Shown: positions 34,640 through 43,298 of the stretch, one piece after another
Numbering within the stretch: position 1 is the first letter of the stretch
Layout: each line of letters begins with the position of its first letter
NCBI GenBank assembly: GCA_028689585.1
Contig: JAQVCW010000028.1
Span: 3,247-48,560, forward strand
DNA from: Lachnospiraceae bacterium
GTDB lineage: Bacteria; Bacillota; Clostridia; Lachnospirales; Lachnospiraceae
Direction of reading: 5' to 3'
Length of the DNA stretch: 45,314 nucleotides
Position numbers and translations under genes: made by a program
Notes under the pieces: generated by a model
The model's input: the letters and a program-made list of their open reading frames with translations, nothing else
What the model was told of the DNA's origin: nothing
The model's database searches: none

Positions 34640-37471
34640 ATGGAGAATAAGAAAAAAGATGCTGTTACAGTAGGAATGGTGTCAGCTTCCTCTTTCTCAG
34701 AGGAAGAGCAGCAGACGGTTTGGGAAGTGAAAAGAAATCTGTTTATTGCCATGCGGCATGCGGGAATGCTGTATTGGGAGTATGATATTCTGACCGGTAT
34801 GGTTTATGTGAATGAGATGAGTCAGGAATGGTTCGGCCTGCCGGAAAAATTTGGAGATTATCCGGAGAGCTACCTGAAGATGGGATTTGTGGCGGAGGAT
34901 TCGATTCCTCTTTACCGGGAAGCAGTCCGGCGTATTCAGAATGGCTCGGAGTATGAGGTATTTGATGCCTGTGTCAGAACACTGCAGCAGAGATATGAGT
35001 GGATGCGAGTCCGGTTTACCGGTCTGAAATCGGCAGATGGAACTCCGGTGCGGGCAATCTGTACAGCGGAGCGCATTGCGGAATACAAGGAACTGGAAAG
35101 CCGCTTTACCACAATTCTGCATCAGAATAATATAGCAAACTGGAAGTATGATATTGCACGCCATACCATCATTCTGAATAAAAGCACCTACTATGCGTTT
35201 TCCAGAAATCAGGAAGGGGAGATTGCGGATATCCCGGAGTCGCAGATACGGGAAAAACTATGCCATCCGGATGATGTGGAGATCTTAAGAAGATTGTACC
35301 GCAGGCTGGATGAGGGGGAGCACCGCGTGGAAGAAACGCTGCGTTTCATTGACAGCAGGAGCAGGGAATACCGGTGGAAAAAGTGCATTTATACTGTGGT
35401 AGAGGACGGAAGAGGAAAGCTGACCTATGCTCTTGGCAGCTCGGTGGATATTACGGAACAGGTGGAGACCAGACAAAAATATGAAGCGGCGGTGGAATAC
35501 AGGGAGCGGACGCAGAGGGAAAATCTGGTTCTTTCCGCCCATTGCAGCGTGACTCAGAATCGGGTTCTGGAAATAACCGATCTCACCAGATCAGAGCTTT
35601 TGCAGCGTTTTGGCTGTGAGAGGGAGGGGTTCTTTCTGGGACTGGAGAGCCTGATCGTAGACGGGAATAAAAGAAAAGAATATCATGCTCAGTTTAGCAG
35701 TGAAGCGGTAGAACGTAATTTTGAACTGGGAATTCATGAAGCAGAGCTGACCTGCGAAATCTGTGTGGAGCCGGGCCGGAAGCGCCAGTGGGTCACCATG
35801 CATCTGGATATGGTAAAGGTACCGGAGACCAGTCAGATCGAGGGATTTTTGCTGGTTACGGATGTGACGACAGCACATGTGCAGGAGCAGATACTAAATA
35901 CGGTGGTGGAATGCGATTATGATTATGTGGCCAGCATCAGCCTGGCGGCAGACACCATTGCGCTTTTTCAGAAAAATGCCAGGGATCCGCAGATACGAAA
36001 ATACATTTCGGGAAGGTTCTATTCTTACCGCGGATTTGTGACGGATGTGCTGCAGCTTCTGGTGATTGAACAGGACAGGAAGTTTGTACGGGAACATATG
36101 CATCCGAAGGCCATACGGGAAGCACTGCAGCAGGACAGCAGCTATGAATTTGTGTTTCATGTCCGCGATGAGGAGGGAGCAATACGGACAAAAAGAGCCC
36201 GGTTTGCTTCCTTTGACCGCCAGGGAGATACGGTGGTGTATACCAGGACGGATGTGACGGATGTGTTGGCACGTCAGGAAGAACTGAACCGGAGGCTGCA
36301 GGCTTCCGCAAAAGCGGCTCAGGAGGCCAACCAGGCTAAAAGTGTATTTCTGTCCAGAGTCAGTCACGATATGAGGACTCCGCTAAACGGTATTTTAGGA
36401 CTGGCCTCTCTGATGAAGGAGAAAACGGACTGGGCGGAGATTCAGAAAGATATCACCCAGTTGGAGCTGTCCGGGGAATATCTGCTGAAGGTGATCAATG
36501 ACACACTGGATGTATCCAAGATTGAGAATGGCCGAATGGAGCTGCAGCCCTCTGTCTGCGACAGTAAAGCTGTCATGGAGGCAACACTGGCGATACAGGA
36601 GCCAAACCTGAAGGAAAATTCAATCGTCCTGCGGACGCATATGAAGAATACAGTGAATGCAATGCTTTATATTGACGTGGGACGGGTACAGCAGCTCTTT
36701 ACTAATATCTTTGGAAATTCAATTAAATTCACACCGGCGGCTGGCTTTATTGATTTTACTATGGAGACATTGGAGGAGACACCGGAATATATACGGAATC
36801 GTTTCCGGATAAAGGACACCGGAATAGGAATGAAGCCGGAGTTCATTCCTCATCTTTTTGAACCGTTCAGTCAGGAGGATACGGCCAGAACCAGCATCCA
36901 TCAGGGAACCGGGCTGGGCATGTCGATTGCCAAGCAGATTGTGACTTTGATGGATGGAACCATATCGGTGAAGAGCGAACCGGATAAGGGTACGGAATTT
37001 GTTTTTACATTGAAGCTGCCCAGGGCAACTGATGAGCAGATTGAGCAGTGGGAACGATCCAGACAGGCGGTGCGGGATTTTTCTGTGCTGAAGGGCAAAA
37101 AAATTCTTCTCTGTGAAGACCATCCTCTGAATGCCCAGATTGCGATCCGCCTGCTGATGCGAAAGGAAATCCAGACAGAATGGGCGAAGGATGGGCAGGA
37201 TGGACTCACACGGTTTCAGAACAGCCCGGATTATTATTACGATTTGATTTTAATGGATATCCGGATGCCGACGATGGACGGTCTGGAGACAACAAGGCGG
37301 ATACGGGATCTGGAACGGCCGGATGCGGGGGTGATTCCCATCGTGGCCATGACGGCCAATGCACTCAGTGAGGATGTGGAGGAGTGCAAAAAGGCAGGGA
37401 TGAACGCCCATATCGCAAAACCGATCGAACCGGAAGCCATGTATGAAACCATAGCGTCCTTGCTGGAATGA
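34640..37471 (+). CDS. Hybrid histidine kinase with PAS sensor domains
   Basis: The 943-residue, probably cytoplasmic protein begins with two PAS domains (about 25-145, with HAGMLYWEYDILTGMVYVNE, and about 150-280, ending LGSSVDITEQ) followed by weaker PAS-like sequence to about 555. Then come HisKA with SRVSHDMRTPLNG (His576), HATPase (NIFGNSIKFTP, DTGIGMKPEF, GTGLGMSIAKQIV) and a receiver with Asp873 in ILMDIRMPTMDG. CGGAGA precedes the ATG. The next gene encodes a receiver-EAL protein that could be its output by phosphotransfer, although no HPt protein is seen. Confidence 0.92.
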   Translation: MENKKKDAVTVGMVSASSFSEEEQQTVWEVKRNLFIAMRHAGMLYWEYDILTGMVYVNEMSQEWFGLPEKFGDYPESYLKMGFVAEDSIPLYREAVRRIQNGSEYEVFDACVRTLQQRYEWMRVRFTGLKSADGTPVRAICTAERIAEYKELESRFTTILHQNNIANWKYDIARHTIILNKSTYYAFSRNQEGEIADIPESQIREKLCHPDDVEILRRLYRRLDEGEHRVEETLRFIDSRSREYRWKKCIYTVVEDGRGKLTYALGSSVDITEQVETRQKYEAAVEYRERTQRENLVLSAHCSVTQNRVLEITDLTRSELLQRFGCEREGFFLGLESLIVDGNKRKEYHAQFSSEAVERNFELGIHEAELTCEICVEPGRKRQWVTMHLDMVKVPETSQIEGFLLVTDVTTAHVQEQILNTVVECDYDYVASISLAADTIALFQKNARDPQIRKYISGRFYSYRGFVTDVLQLLVIEQDRKFVREHMHPKAIREALQQDSSYEFVFHVRDEEGAIRTKRARFASFDRQGDTVVYTRTDVTDVLARQEELNRRLQASAKAAQEANQAKSVFLSRVSHDMRTPLNGILGLASLMKEKTDWAEIQKDITQLELSGEYLLKVINDTLDVSKIENGRMELQPSVCDSKAVMEATLAIQEPNLKENSIVLRTHMKNTVNAMLYIDVGRVQQLFTNIFGNSIKFTPAAGFIDFTMETLEETPEYIRNRFRIKDTGIGMKPEFIPHLFEPFSQEDTARTSIHQGTGLGMSIAKQIVTLMDGTISVKSEPDKGTEFVFTLKLPRATDEQIEQWERSRQAVRDFSVLKGKKILLCEDHPLNAQIAIRLLMRKEIQTEWAKDGQDGLTRFQNSPDYYYDLILMDIRMPTMDGLETTRRIRDLERPDAGVIPIVAMTANALSEDVEECKKAGMNAHIAKPIEPEAMYETIASLLE

Positions 37472-37533
37472 CAACAGGATGAAAGAAAAAAGTCGGAATG
37501 AGATTTATGGATCACGGCATTGGTCTGGCAGCA

Positions 37534-37562
37534 TTGCTTTTAAAAGAGCTTTACAGTATAAT
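37534..37562 (+). promoter_or_regulatory. Promoter of the receiver-EAL phosphodiesterase gene
   Basis: TTGCTT (37534-37539) and a perfect TATAAT (37557-37562) are spaced by 17 bp. The phosphodiesterase can therefore be made independently of the kinase upstream. Confidence 0.7.
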
Positions 37563-37609
37563 TAATTCAGTTGAAATGGGGAAAAATAAAACTCTGGGGG
37601 ATAAAGGAG

Positions 37610-39292
37610 ATGGAAGAAAGACAGAAGATTCTAATCGTGGAAGACGAAGATGTGAACCGCAGAATTGTGAAAAAAATTCTGGCGGATCAATATGATATTT
37701 TAGAAGCGGAAAACGGGGCAGTGGCGTGGGAGATGATTTCAGAGGAAGAAAGCAATGTGGATGCCATTCTTCTGGATATTGTTATGCCGGAAATGAACGG
37801 CTACGCTTTCCTGGAGAGAATACGCAAGGCATCCATGACAGAACTTCCTGTTATTGTCATGACAGGCGAGGCGGACAACGAGACAGAGCAGAAGGTGCTG
37901 AATGCCGGGGCCTGGGACTTTATCACAAAGCCGTATAATGCCAGAGTGCTGCGAAGCCGTCTGCGCAATGCCATTGCCAGAAGGCAGGTGTCGGTTTATG
38001 AAAAGATGCAGAAGATGGCGGCCCACGATCCGCTGACCGGACTTCATAACCGGGGACGCATGTTTGAAAAGACGAGACAGATGGTGGATGCCCATCCGGA
38101 TAAGACATTTTTGTTCTTACGGATAGATATAGATAATTTTTCGCTGTATAATGCTGCTTTCGGAGAAGAAGAAGGGGATCGGCTTCTTTGCTTTCTGGCA
38201 CAGTTCTTTGAGCAGTTGGCCAAAGAGTATGAGTTGATTACCTTCGGCAGAATGAATGCGGATATCTTCTGCGCCTGTGTGGAGTACAGCGGGAAACGGA
38301 ATGAGATCCAGGAAGCAGTGGATAAGGTACAGCAGAAGCTGGCGGAATACAGCAAAAATTATTTGCTGGAGATTTCGGTGGGGATATATCAGATCGATGA
38401 TCCGTCTCTGAGTGTGGAGGAATTTTATCAGCGCGCTTCCATCGGGACGCAGAAGTGCAAGCGGCAGTTCGGAAAGCATATCGGATATTATGATGAGGCT
38501 TACCGCAAGCAGGCAGAGCGGGATCTCCAGATCACAAATGAAATGAAGAATGCCCTGGAAAAGAAACAGTTCGTGGTGTATCTGCAGCCCAAGTTCGACC
38601 TGACAGAGAACTGTGCCTGCGGTGCAGAGGCGCTGGTGCGCTGGAAGCATCCCGAGAGAGGTCTGATCCCGCCGGGAGAATTTATACCGGTATTTGAGAA
38701 AAACGGTTTTATTGCCCAGCTTGATTATTACGTGTGGGAAAACACCTGTCAGATGATAAAAAAATGGGTGGATGAAGGGAAAAATCCGTTTCCCGTGTCG
38801 ATCAACATATCCCGGATCAGCCTGTACAATCCAAAACTGGTGGAGATTCTGACGGGGCTGGTAGAACGGTATCAGATTGACTATGGGCTGCTGCAGCTTG
38901 AAGTGACAGAGAGCGCCTATATGACCAATCCGGAGCTGATGCAGAATACGATTCATCTGCTGCGGAATGCAGGCTTTGTCATTTTGATGGATGATTTTGG
39001 AAGCGGTTATTCTTCTCTGAATACGCTGAAGGATATCGAAGTGGATATTCTGAAGCTGGATATGAAGTTCCTGCCCAAGAGCGGTGCGGTGGAAAAAGGC
39101 GAGATTATTCTGGCCTCTATGATCAAGATGGCGAGCTGGCTTGGCATGCCGGTGGTGGCAGAGGGCGTAGAGACAAGGCAGCAAAGAGATTTCCTGGAGG
39201 GAGTCGGCTGCGAATATGTCCAGGGCTATTTTTATTCCAGGCCCATACCACAGGCGGAATATGAAGCAAAATACATATATGGTGAGGCGTAA
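37610..39292 (+). CDS. Receiver / degenerate GGDEF / EAL c-di-GMP phosphodiesterase
   Basis: The 560-residue protein has a receiver domain (1-120; Asp56 in ILLDIVMPEMNG, Lys in TKPY), a GGDEF domain (about 135-300) in which the motif is replaced by GRMNADIF, and an EAL domain (about 315-560). The EAL catalytic residues all appear present: Glu340 in GAEALVRW, SINISR, LEVTES, LMDDFGSGYSS, ILKLDMKF, AEGVET and QGYFYSRP. It should degrade c-di-GMP, with phosphorylation of the receiver as control; the inactive GGDEF may bind GTP as a regulator. ATG 37610 follows GGGGGATAAAGGAG; a TTG at 37571 is an alternative start. Confidence 0.92.
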   Translation: MEERQKILIVEDEDVNRRIVKKILADQYDILEAENGAVAWEMISEEESNVDAILLDIVMPEMNGYAFLERIRKASMTELPVIVMTGEADNETEQKVLNAGAWDFITKPYNARVLRSRLRNAIARRQVSVYEKMQKMAAHDPLTGLHNRGRMFEKTRQMVDAHPDKTFLFLRIDIDNFSLYNAAFGEEEGDRLLCFLAQFFEQLAKEYELITFGRMNADIFCACVEYSGKRNEIQEAVDKVQQKLAEYSKNYLLEISVGIYQIDDPSLSVEEFYQRASIGTQKCKRQFGKHIGYYDEAYRKQAERDLQITNEMKNALEKKQFVVYLQPKFDLTENCACGAEALVRWKHPERGLIPPGEFIPVFEKNGFIAQLDYYVWENTCQMIKKWVDEGKNPFPVSINISRISLYNPKLVEILTGLVERYQIDYGLLQLEVTESAYMTNPELMQNTIHLLRNAGFVILMDDFGSGYSSLNTLKDIEVDILKLDMKFLPKSGAVEKGEIILASMIKMASWLGMPVVAEGVETRQQRDFLEGVGCEYVQGYFYSRPIPQAEYEAKYIYGEA

Positions 39293-39332
39293 CACTGCAC
39301 TTTTTTGAAGATGAGGAGGCGGAGCTGATATT

Positions 39333-40676
39333 ATGAATCAGGAAGCTTGTGACCTGACAACGGGATCATTGTGGAAAAAAATACTGCTGTTTAGTTTTCC
39401 ACTGATGATTTCCAATGTTCTGCAGGTGCTGTTTAATATGTCAGATATTGCGGTGGTGGGCCAGTTTGCCGGCCCGCTGGCCCTGGGAGCGGTGGGCTCT
39501 ACCACAACGCTGGTGGCTATGTTCACCGCATTTCTGATTGGAATGGGCGGCGGCGTGAATGCGCTGGTGGCCCGTTATTTTGGTTCCAGAAATGAAAAAG
39601 ATATCTCAGAGACGGTTCATTCCTCAGCCATCATCAGCGTGGGGCTTGGAATTGTCATATTGCTGCTGGGGCAGATTTCTTCCCCGTGGATTTTGTCTCT
39701 GCTGGGAACCAAGCCGGAGCTTCTGGAAGGAGCGATGCTGTATCTGCGCATTTATTTTCTGGGGATGCCGGCCATGGCTGTTTACAATTTTGGAAATGCA
39801 GTGTTTGGAGCAGTGGGAAATACGAAAAAACCACTGCTGTTTTTGAGTGCGGCCGGTGTAATTAATGTGCTTTTGAATCTGACTTTTGTGATCGGCTTTC
39901 ATCTGGATGTGGCCGGGGTGGCGATCGCCAGCGTGATCTCCCAGTATATTTCGGCGGTGCTGATCATTCGGGCGCTGATCAAAAGCGAGGGTACTTACGG
40001 ACTTCGGAAAAAAGAACTGCGGCTGAGTCCGAAGAAGACGAAGCAGATCCTCAGCATAGGGATTCCGGCCGGCCTTCAAAATGCGATCTTTCAGGCGGCC
40101 AATCTTTTTATTCAGGCAGGAGTCAACACCTTCAGCGCCACGGTGGTGGCGGGCAATTCGGCTGCAGCCAATGCGGATGCGCTGGTCTATGATGTGATGA
40201 CAGCATTTTACATTGCCTGCGGCAGCTTTTTGGGGCAAAATTACGGTGCGGGGAAAAAGGAACGGGTGAAGAAGAGTTATCTGGTCAGCCTCACCTATTC
40301 TTTTGGTACCGGCCTGGTTATGGGACTGCTTCTGGTGCTGTTTGGAAATCAATTTCTGTCGTTGTTTACCAGGGATGCGGCCGTGATCGAGGCCGGAAGG
40401 TTCCGGCTGACTATTATGGGACTCTGCTATGGAGTGTCCGCATTTATGGACTGCACCATAGCGGCGGCCCGGGGGCTTGGCAGGAGCCTGGTGCCGACGA
40501 TCATTGTTATTCTTGGCTCCTGTGTATTCCGGGTGGCCTGGATCTATACCATATTTGCCTATTTTCGAACCATGCAGTCCTTGTATCTGCTGTATATTTT
40601 TTCCTGGACCATTACAGCGGCAGCAGAGATTCTGTATTTCAAAAGAGAATACCGGAAAGAGATGGCGAATTATTGA
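39333..40676 (+). CDS. MATE-family efflux transporter
   Basis: The 447-residue protein has about twelve membrane segments and MATE landmarks: GSLWKKILLFSFPLMISNVL, FNMSDIAVVGQFAG, GGVNALVARYFG, and AFYIACGSFLGQNYGAGKKE in the second half. It differs clearly from the MATE protein encoded at 30971, so it is not a recent duplicate. The substrate is unknown. GAGGAGG lies before the ATG. Confidence 0.92.
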   Translation: MNQEACDLTTGSLWKKILLFSFPLMISNVLQVLFNMSDIAVVGQFAGPLALGAVGSTTTLVAMFTAFLIGMGGGVNALVARYFGSRNEKDISETVHSSAIISVGLGIVILLLGQISSPWILSLLGTKPELLEGAMLYLRIYFLGMPAMAVYNFGNAVFGAVGNTKKPLLFLSAAGVINVLLNLTFVIGFHLDVAGVAIASVISQYISAVLIIRALIKSEGTYGLRKKELRLSPKKTKQILSIGIPAGLQNAIFQAANLFIQAGVNTFSATVVAGNSAAANADALVYDVMTAFYIACGSFLGQNYGAGKKERVKKSYLVSLTYSFGTGLVMGLLLVLFGNQFLSLFTRDAAVIEAGRFRLTIMGLCYGVSAFMDCTIAAARGLGRSLVPTIIVILGSCVFRVAWIYTIFAYFRTMQSLYLLYIFSWTITAAAEILYFKREYRKEMANY

Positions 40677-40757
40677 AAAGGCCTGCTATAGCTTTTCCCT
40701 ATATCCAGTAATAAAAAAACGGTATTATTTGGAGCGGTGTGAAATGGCCAAACGATA

Positions 40758-40786
40758 TTGACACAAGAAATAAAACAACGTATACT
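40758..40786 (+). promoter_or_regulatory. Strong promoter of metNIQ
   Basis: A perfect TTGACA (40758-40763) and TATACT (40781-40786) are spaced by 17 bp. RNA would start near 40793, giving a leader of about 27 nt before metN. That is too short for a SAM riboswitch or T-box, which often control such genes in Firmicutes. Confidence 0.85.
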
Positions 40787-40819
40787 CTGCATTATTCAAA
40801 AAAGAAACGGAAAAGAAAA

Positions 40820-41596
40820 ATGGGAAAAAATGAAAATACAATTATTCAGCTTCAGAAAATGACAAAGGAATTTCAGGCTCAGGGTCTTTCCCTTACGGCA
40901 CTGGACAATATCAATCTGAAGATTAAAGAGGGAGAGATTTTTGGCATTATCGGTCTGAGCGGCGCCGGAAAAAGCACGCTGGTGCGCTGTATCAATTATC
41001 TGGAGGTACCAACCAGCGGCGAAGTGATTTTTGACGGAAGAGCCTTGTCGGAGCTGTCGGAAAAGGAGCTGCGCCAGGCCAGAAAATCTATGGGGATGAT
41101 TTTTCAGCAGTTTAATCTGCTGGCTCAGAGAAATGCTCTGCAGAATGTCTGTTTCCCGCTGGAGCTTTCCGGCGTACCCAAAAAAGAGGCAAAGGCCAGA
41201 GCAAAGGAGCTTCTGACTATGGTTGGTCTGGAGGATCGGATGAAGTCCTATCCTTCTCAGCTATCCGGAGGACAGCAGCAGAGAGTGGCGATCGCCAGAG
41301 CGCTGGCGATGAACCCCAAGGTGCTGCTGTGCGATGAGGCCACCAGTGCACTGGATCCCAATACCACCACGGCAATTCTGGATCTTCTGAAGGAAATTAA
41401 CCGGAACATGGGAATTACCATTGTAATCATTACCCATGCCATGTCGGTGATTGAGCATATCTGTGACCGGGTGGCGATCATAGACCAGAGCCGGATTGCG
41501 GAGCTGGGCACAGTAAAAGATATTTTTGTAAATCCAAAAACCGAGATCGGCAGACAACTGATCCTGGGAAAAGAAAAGGAGGATCCCAATGTTTGA
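40820..41596 (+). CDS. metN: Methionine ABC importer ATPase without NIL domain
   Basis: The 258-residue protein is a single ABC domain of the MetN type: IIQLQKMTKEF, Walker A GLSGAGKST followed by LVRCINYLE, Q-loop GMIFQQFNLL, signature LSGGQQQRVAIARAL, Walker B VLLCDEATSALDP and ITHAMSVI. Classical MetN is about 340 residues, with a C-terminal NIL (ACT-like) domain that binds methionine and shuts the transporter. That domain is missing here, and the stop overlaps metI by eight bases, so the gene is not simply cut. Import of methionine or a related compound would then lack this feedback. Confidence 0.9.
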   Translation: MGKNENTIIQLQKMTKEFQAQGLSLTALDNINLKIKEGEIFGIIGLSGAGKSTLVRCINYLEVPTSGEVIFDGRALSELSEKELRQARKSMGMIFQQFNLLAQRNALQNVCFPLELSGVPKKEAKARAKELLTMVGLEDRMKSYPSQLSGGQQQRVAIARALAMNPKVLLCDEATSALDPNTTTAILDLLKEINRNMGITIVIITHAMSVIEHICDRVAIIDQSRIAELGTVKDIFVNPKTEIGRQLILGKEKEDPNV

Positions 41597-42275
41597 TGCA
41601 GATACATTTGCCCTGCTGGGCAAGGGAATTATAGAAAGCTTATATATGACGGCGGTATCATCCCTGTTTTCCTATCTGTTTGGTCTTCCGCTGGGCATTC
41701 TGCTGGTAGTATCAGAACGCAGGGGACTGCAGCCCAGGGCAAAATGGCTTCAGCGGCTGAATGCGGGGCTGAATGCGGTGATTGGCTTCCTTGTCAATAT
41801 TTTCCGCTCCATTCCATTTTTGATTCTGCTGATCATGATGATACCGGTTACGAGAAAGATTGTGGGTACCACGCTGGGACCTACGGCGGTAATTGTCCCG
41901 CTGGTCATTGCGGCCACTCCCTATATCGCCCGCATGGTAGAATCTTCTATTAAAGAGGTGGATGACGGGATGATCGAAGCGGCTAAATCCATGGGAGCGT
42001 CTACCTGGCAGATCGTCTGCAAGGTTCTGATCCCGGAAGCGAAGCCTTCTCTGATCAACGGCGCCGCGATTTCAGTGACCACAATCCTGAGCTATTCTGC
42101 TCTGGCAGGCGCTACCGGAGGCGGAGGACTGGGAGATATCGCCATCCGCTACGGATATTACAGGTATGAGACAGGAATGATGATGGCTACGGTGGTTCTG
42201 CTGGTGGCGATCGTGCAGCTTATTCAGGTGGCAGGCACAAGGCTTGCGAAGATGACGGATAAACGCATCCGATAG
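41589..42275 (+). CDS. metI: Methionine ABC importer permease
   Basis: The 228-residue membrane protein has five or six hydrophobic segments and MetI hallmarks: LYMTAVSSLFSYLFGLPLGI, NIFRSIPFLILLIMMIPVTR, and the ATPase-contact loop EAAKSMGASTWQIVCKVLIPEA followed by GATGGGGLGDIAIRYGYYRY. It forms the pore as a dimer. AAAGGAGG lies inside the end of metN, so translation is coupled. Confidence 0.93.
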   Translation: MFDADTFALLGKGIIESLYMTAVSSLFSYLFGLPLGILLVVSERRGLQPRAKWLQRLNAGLNAVIGFLVNIFRSIPFLILLIMMIPVTRKIVGTTLGPTAVIVPLVIAATPYIARMVESSIKEVDDGMIEAAKSMGASTWQIVCKVLIPEAKPSLINGAAISVTTILSYSALAGATGGGGLGDIAIRYGYYRYETGMMMATVVLLVAIVQLIQVAGTRLAKMTDKRIR

Positions 42276-42304
42276 AAGGATGCTTATCAATAGGAGGAAT
42301 TATT

Positions 42305-43114
42305 ATGAAGAAAAAAATCGTATTTGTATTGGCAGCATTGACAGCACTTGGCATGACAGTGACCGCATTCGCGGAAGATGACACTACCATTGTCGTAGGC
42401 GCATCACCGGCACCTCATGCGGAGATTCTGGCAGCGGCAGAGGATGTGCTGGCAGAGCAGGGATACACCCTGAAGATTCAGGAATATTCTGATTACATTC
42501 AGCCCAATGTGGCGCTGGCAGCCGGTGATCTGGATGCAAATTATTTTCAGCATCAGTTGTATCTGGATAACTACAATGCAGAAAACGGTACTGAAATTGC
42601 CACAGCAGCAGCAATTCACTACGAGCCTTTCGGAATTTATGCAGGAAAGACCGCTTCCCTGGAAGAACTGGAAGACGGCGCGGTGATCGCAGTGCCGAAT
42701 GATCCATCCAATGAGGCAAGAGCCCTTCTTCTTCTGGAGGCACAGGGACTGATCAAATTAAAAGAGGACGCAGGTCTGGAAGCGACGACAAAAGATATTG
42801 AAGAAAACACAAAGAATCTGGAAATCATGGAAATTGAAGCAGCGCAGCTTCCACGTTCTCTGCAGGATGTGGATATGGCAGTAATTAACGGCAACTATGC
42901 GATTGATGCAGGCCTGAGCGTAGCGAAGGATGCAGTGGCCATTGAAGAAGGGGATTCCGATGTTATTCAGTCCTACTATGCAAATGTGATCGCTGTGAAT
43001 CCGGCAGACAAAGACAGCGATAAAATCAAGGCTCTGGTGGCTGCTCTTGAGAGTGACACGGTGAAGACCTTTATTGAGGATACTTATGACGGAGCGGTAG
43101 TTCCGCTGTTCTAA
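42305..43114 (+). CDS. metQ: MetQ/NlpA-family methionine-binding protein
   Basis: The 269-residue protein has a signal peptide (MKKKIVFVLAALTALGMTVT, then AFA) and MetQ landmarks: VVGASPAPHAEIL, YIQPNVALAAGDLDANYFQH, YLDNYNAENGT, IAVPNDPSNEARALLLLEAQ, AQLPRSLQDVDMAVINGNY. It binds methionine (or a relative) for the importer. Most Gram-positive MetQ proteins are lipoproteins, but no cysteine follows this signal peptide. ATAGGAGG precedes the ATG. Confidence 0.92.
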   Translation: MKKKIVFVLAALTALGMTVTAFAEDDTTIVVGASPAPHAEILAAAEDVLAEQGYTLKIQEYSDYIQPNVALAAGDLDANYFQHQLYLDNYNAENGTEIATAAAIHYEPFGIYAGKTASLEELEDGAVIAVPNDPSNEARALLLLEAQGLIKLKEDAGLEATTKDIEENTKNLEIMEIEAAQLPRSLQDVDMAVINGNYAIDAGLSVAKDAVAIEEGDSDVIQSYYANVIAVNPADKDSDKIKALVAALESDTVKTFIEDTYDGAVVPLF

Positions 43115-43155
43115 AACTGTGTCGGTATTTTTGAAGACTGCTATAGATAAAACAT

Positions 43156-43209
43156 AAAAAACCATATTTTCTCTGCGGTCAGTCAGACCGTGGGAAAATA
43201 TGGTTTTTT
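43156..43209. terminator. Bidirectional terminator between metQ and the antiporter gene
   Basis: AAAAACCATATTTTC and GCGGTC pair with GACCGT and GGAAAATATGGTTTTTT. The A-run on the left and T-run on the right let it end both convergent operons. Confidence 0.93.
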
Positions 43210-43229
43210 AATCTCATCAGGCAAGTCCG

Positions 43230-43258
43230 CCGCTTTGGACGCGCGCAGCGCAAAGCGG
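43230..43258. other. GC-rich hairpin downstream of the antiporter gene
   Basis: CCGCTTTG (43230-43237) pairs with CAAAGCGG (43251-43258); the loop contains GCGCGC. There is no T-run. It lies between the bidirectional terminator and the antiporter stop codon and may stabilise the 3' end of that transcript. Confidence 0.5.
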
Positions 43259-43298
43259 AGAATTTACCCGTGTCAGCAGGAGTTTGTGCTCCTTACTG

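Noticed and set aside
38117-39295. A 392-codon open frame antisense to the EAL phosphodiesterase gene
   Set aside because: The plus-strand gene has complete catalytic motifs; the antisense product has no recognisable domain and no ribosome site.
40677-40819. SAM riboswitch or T-box before metN
   Set aside because: The promoter at 40758-40786 leaves too short a leader, and no riboswitch core is seen upstream.
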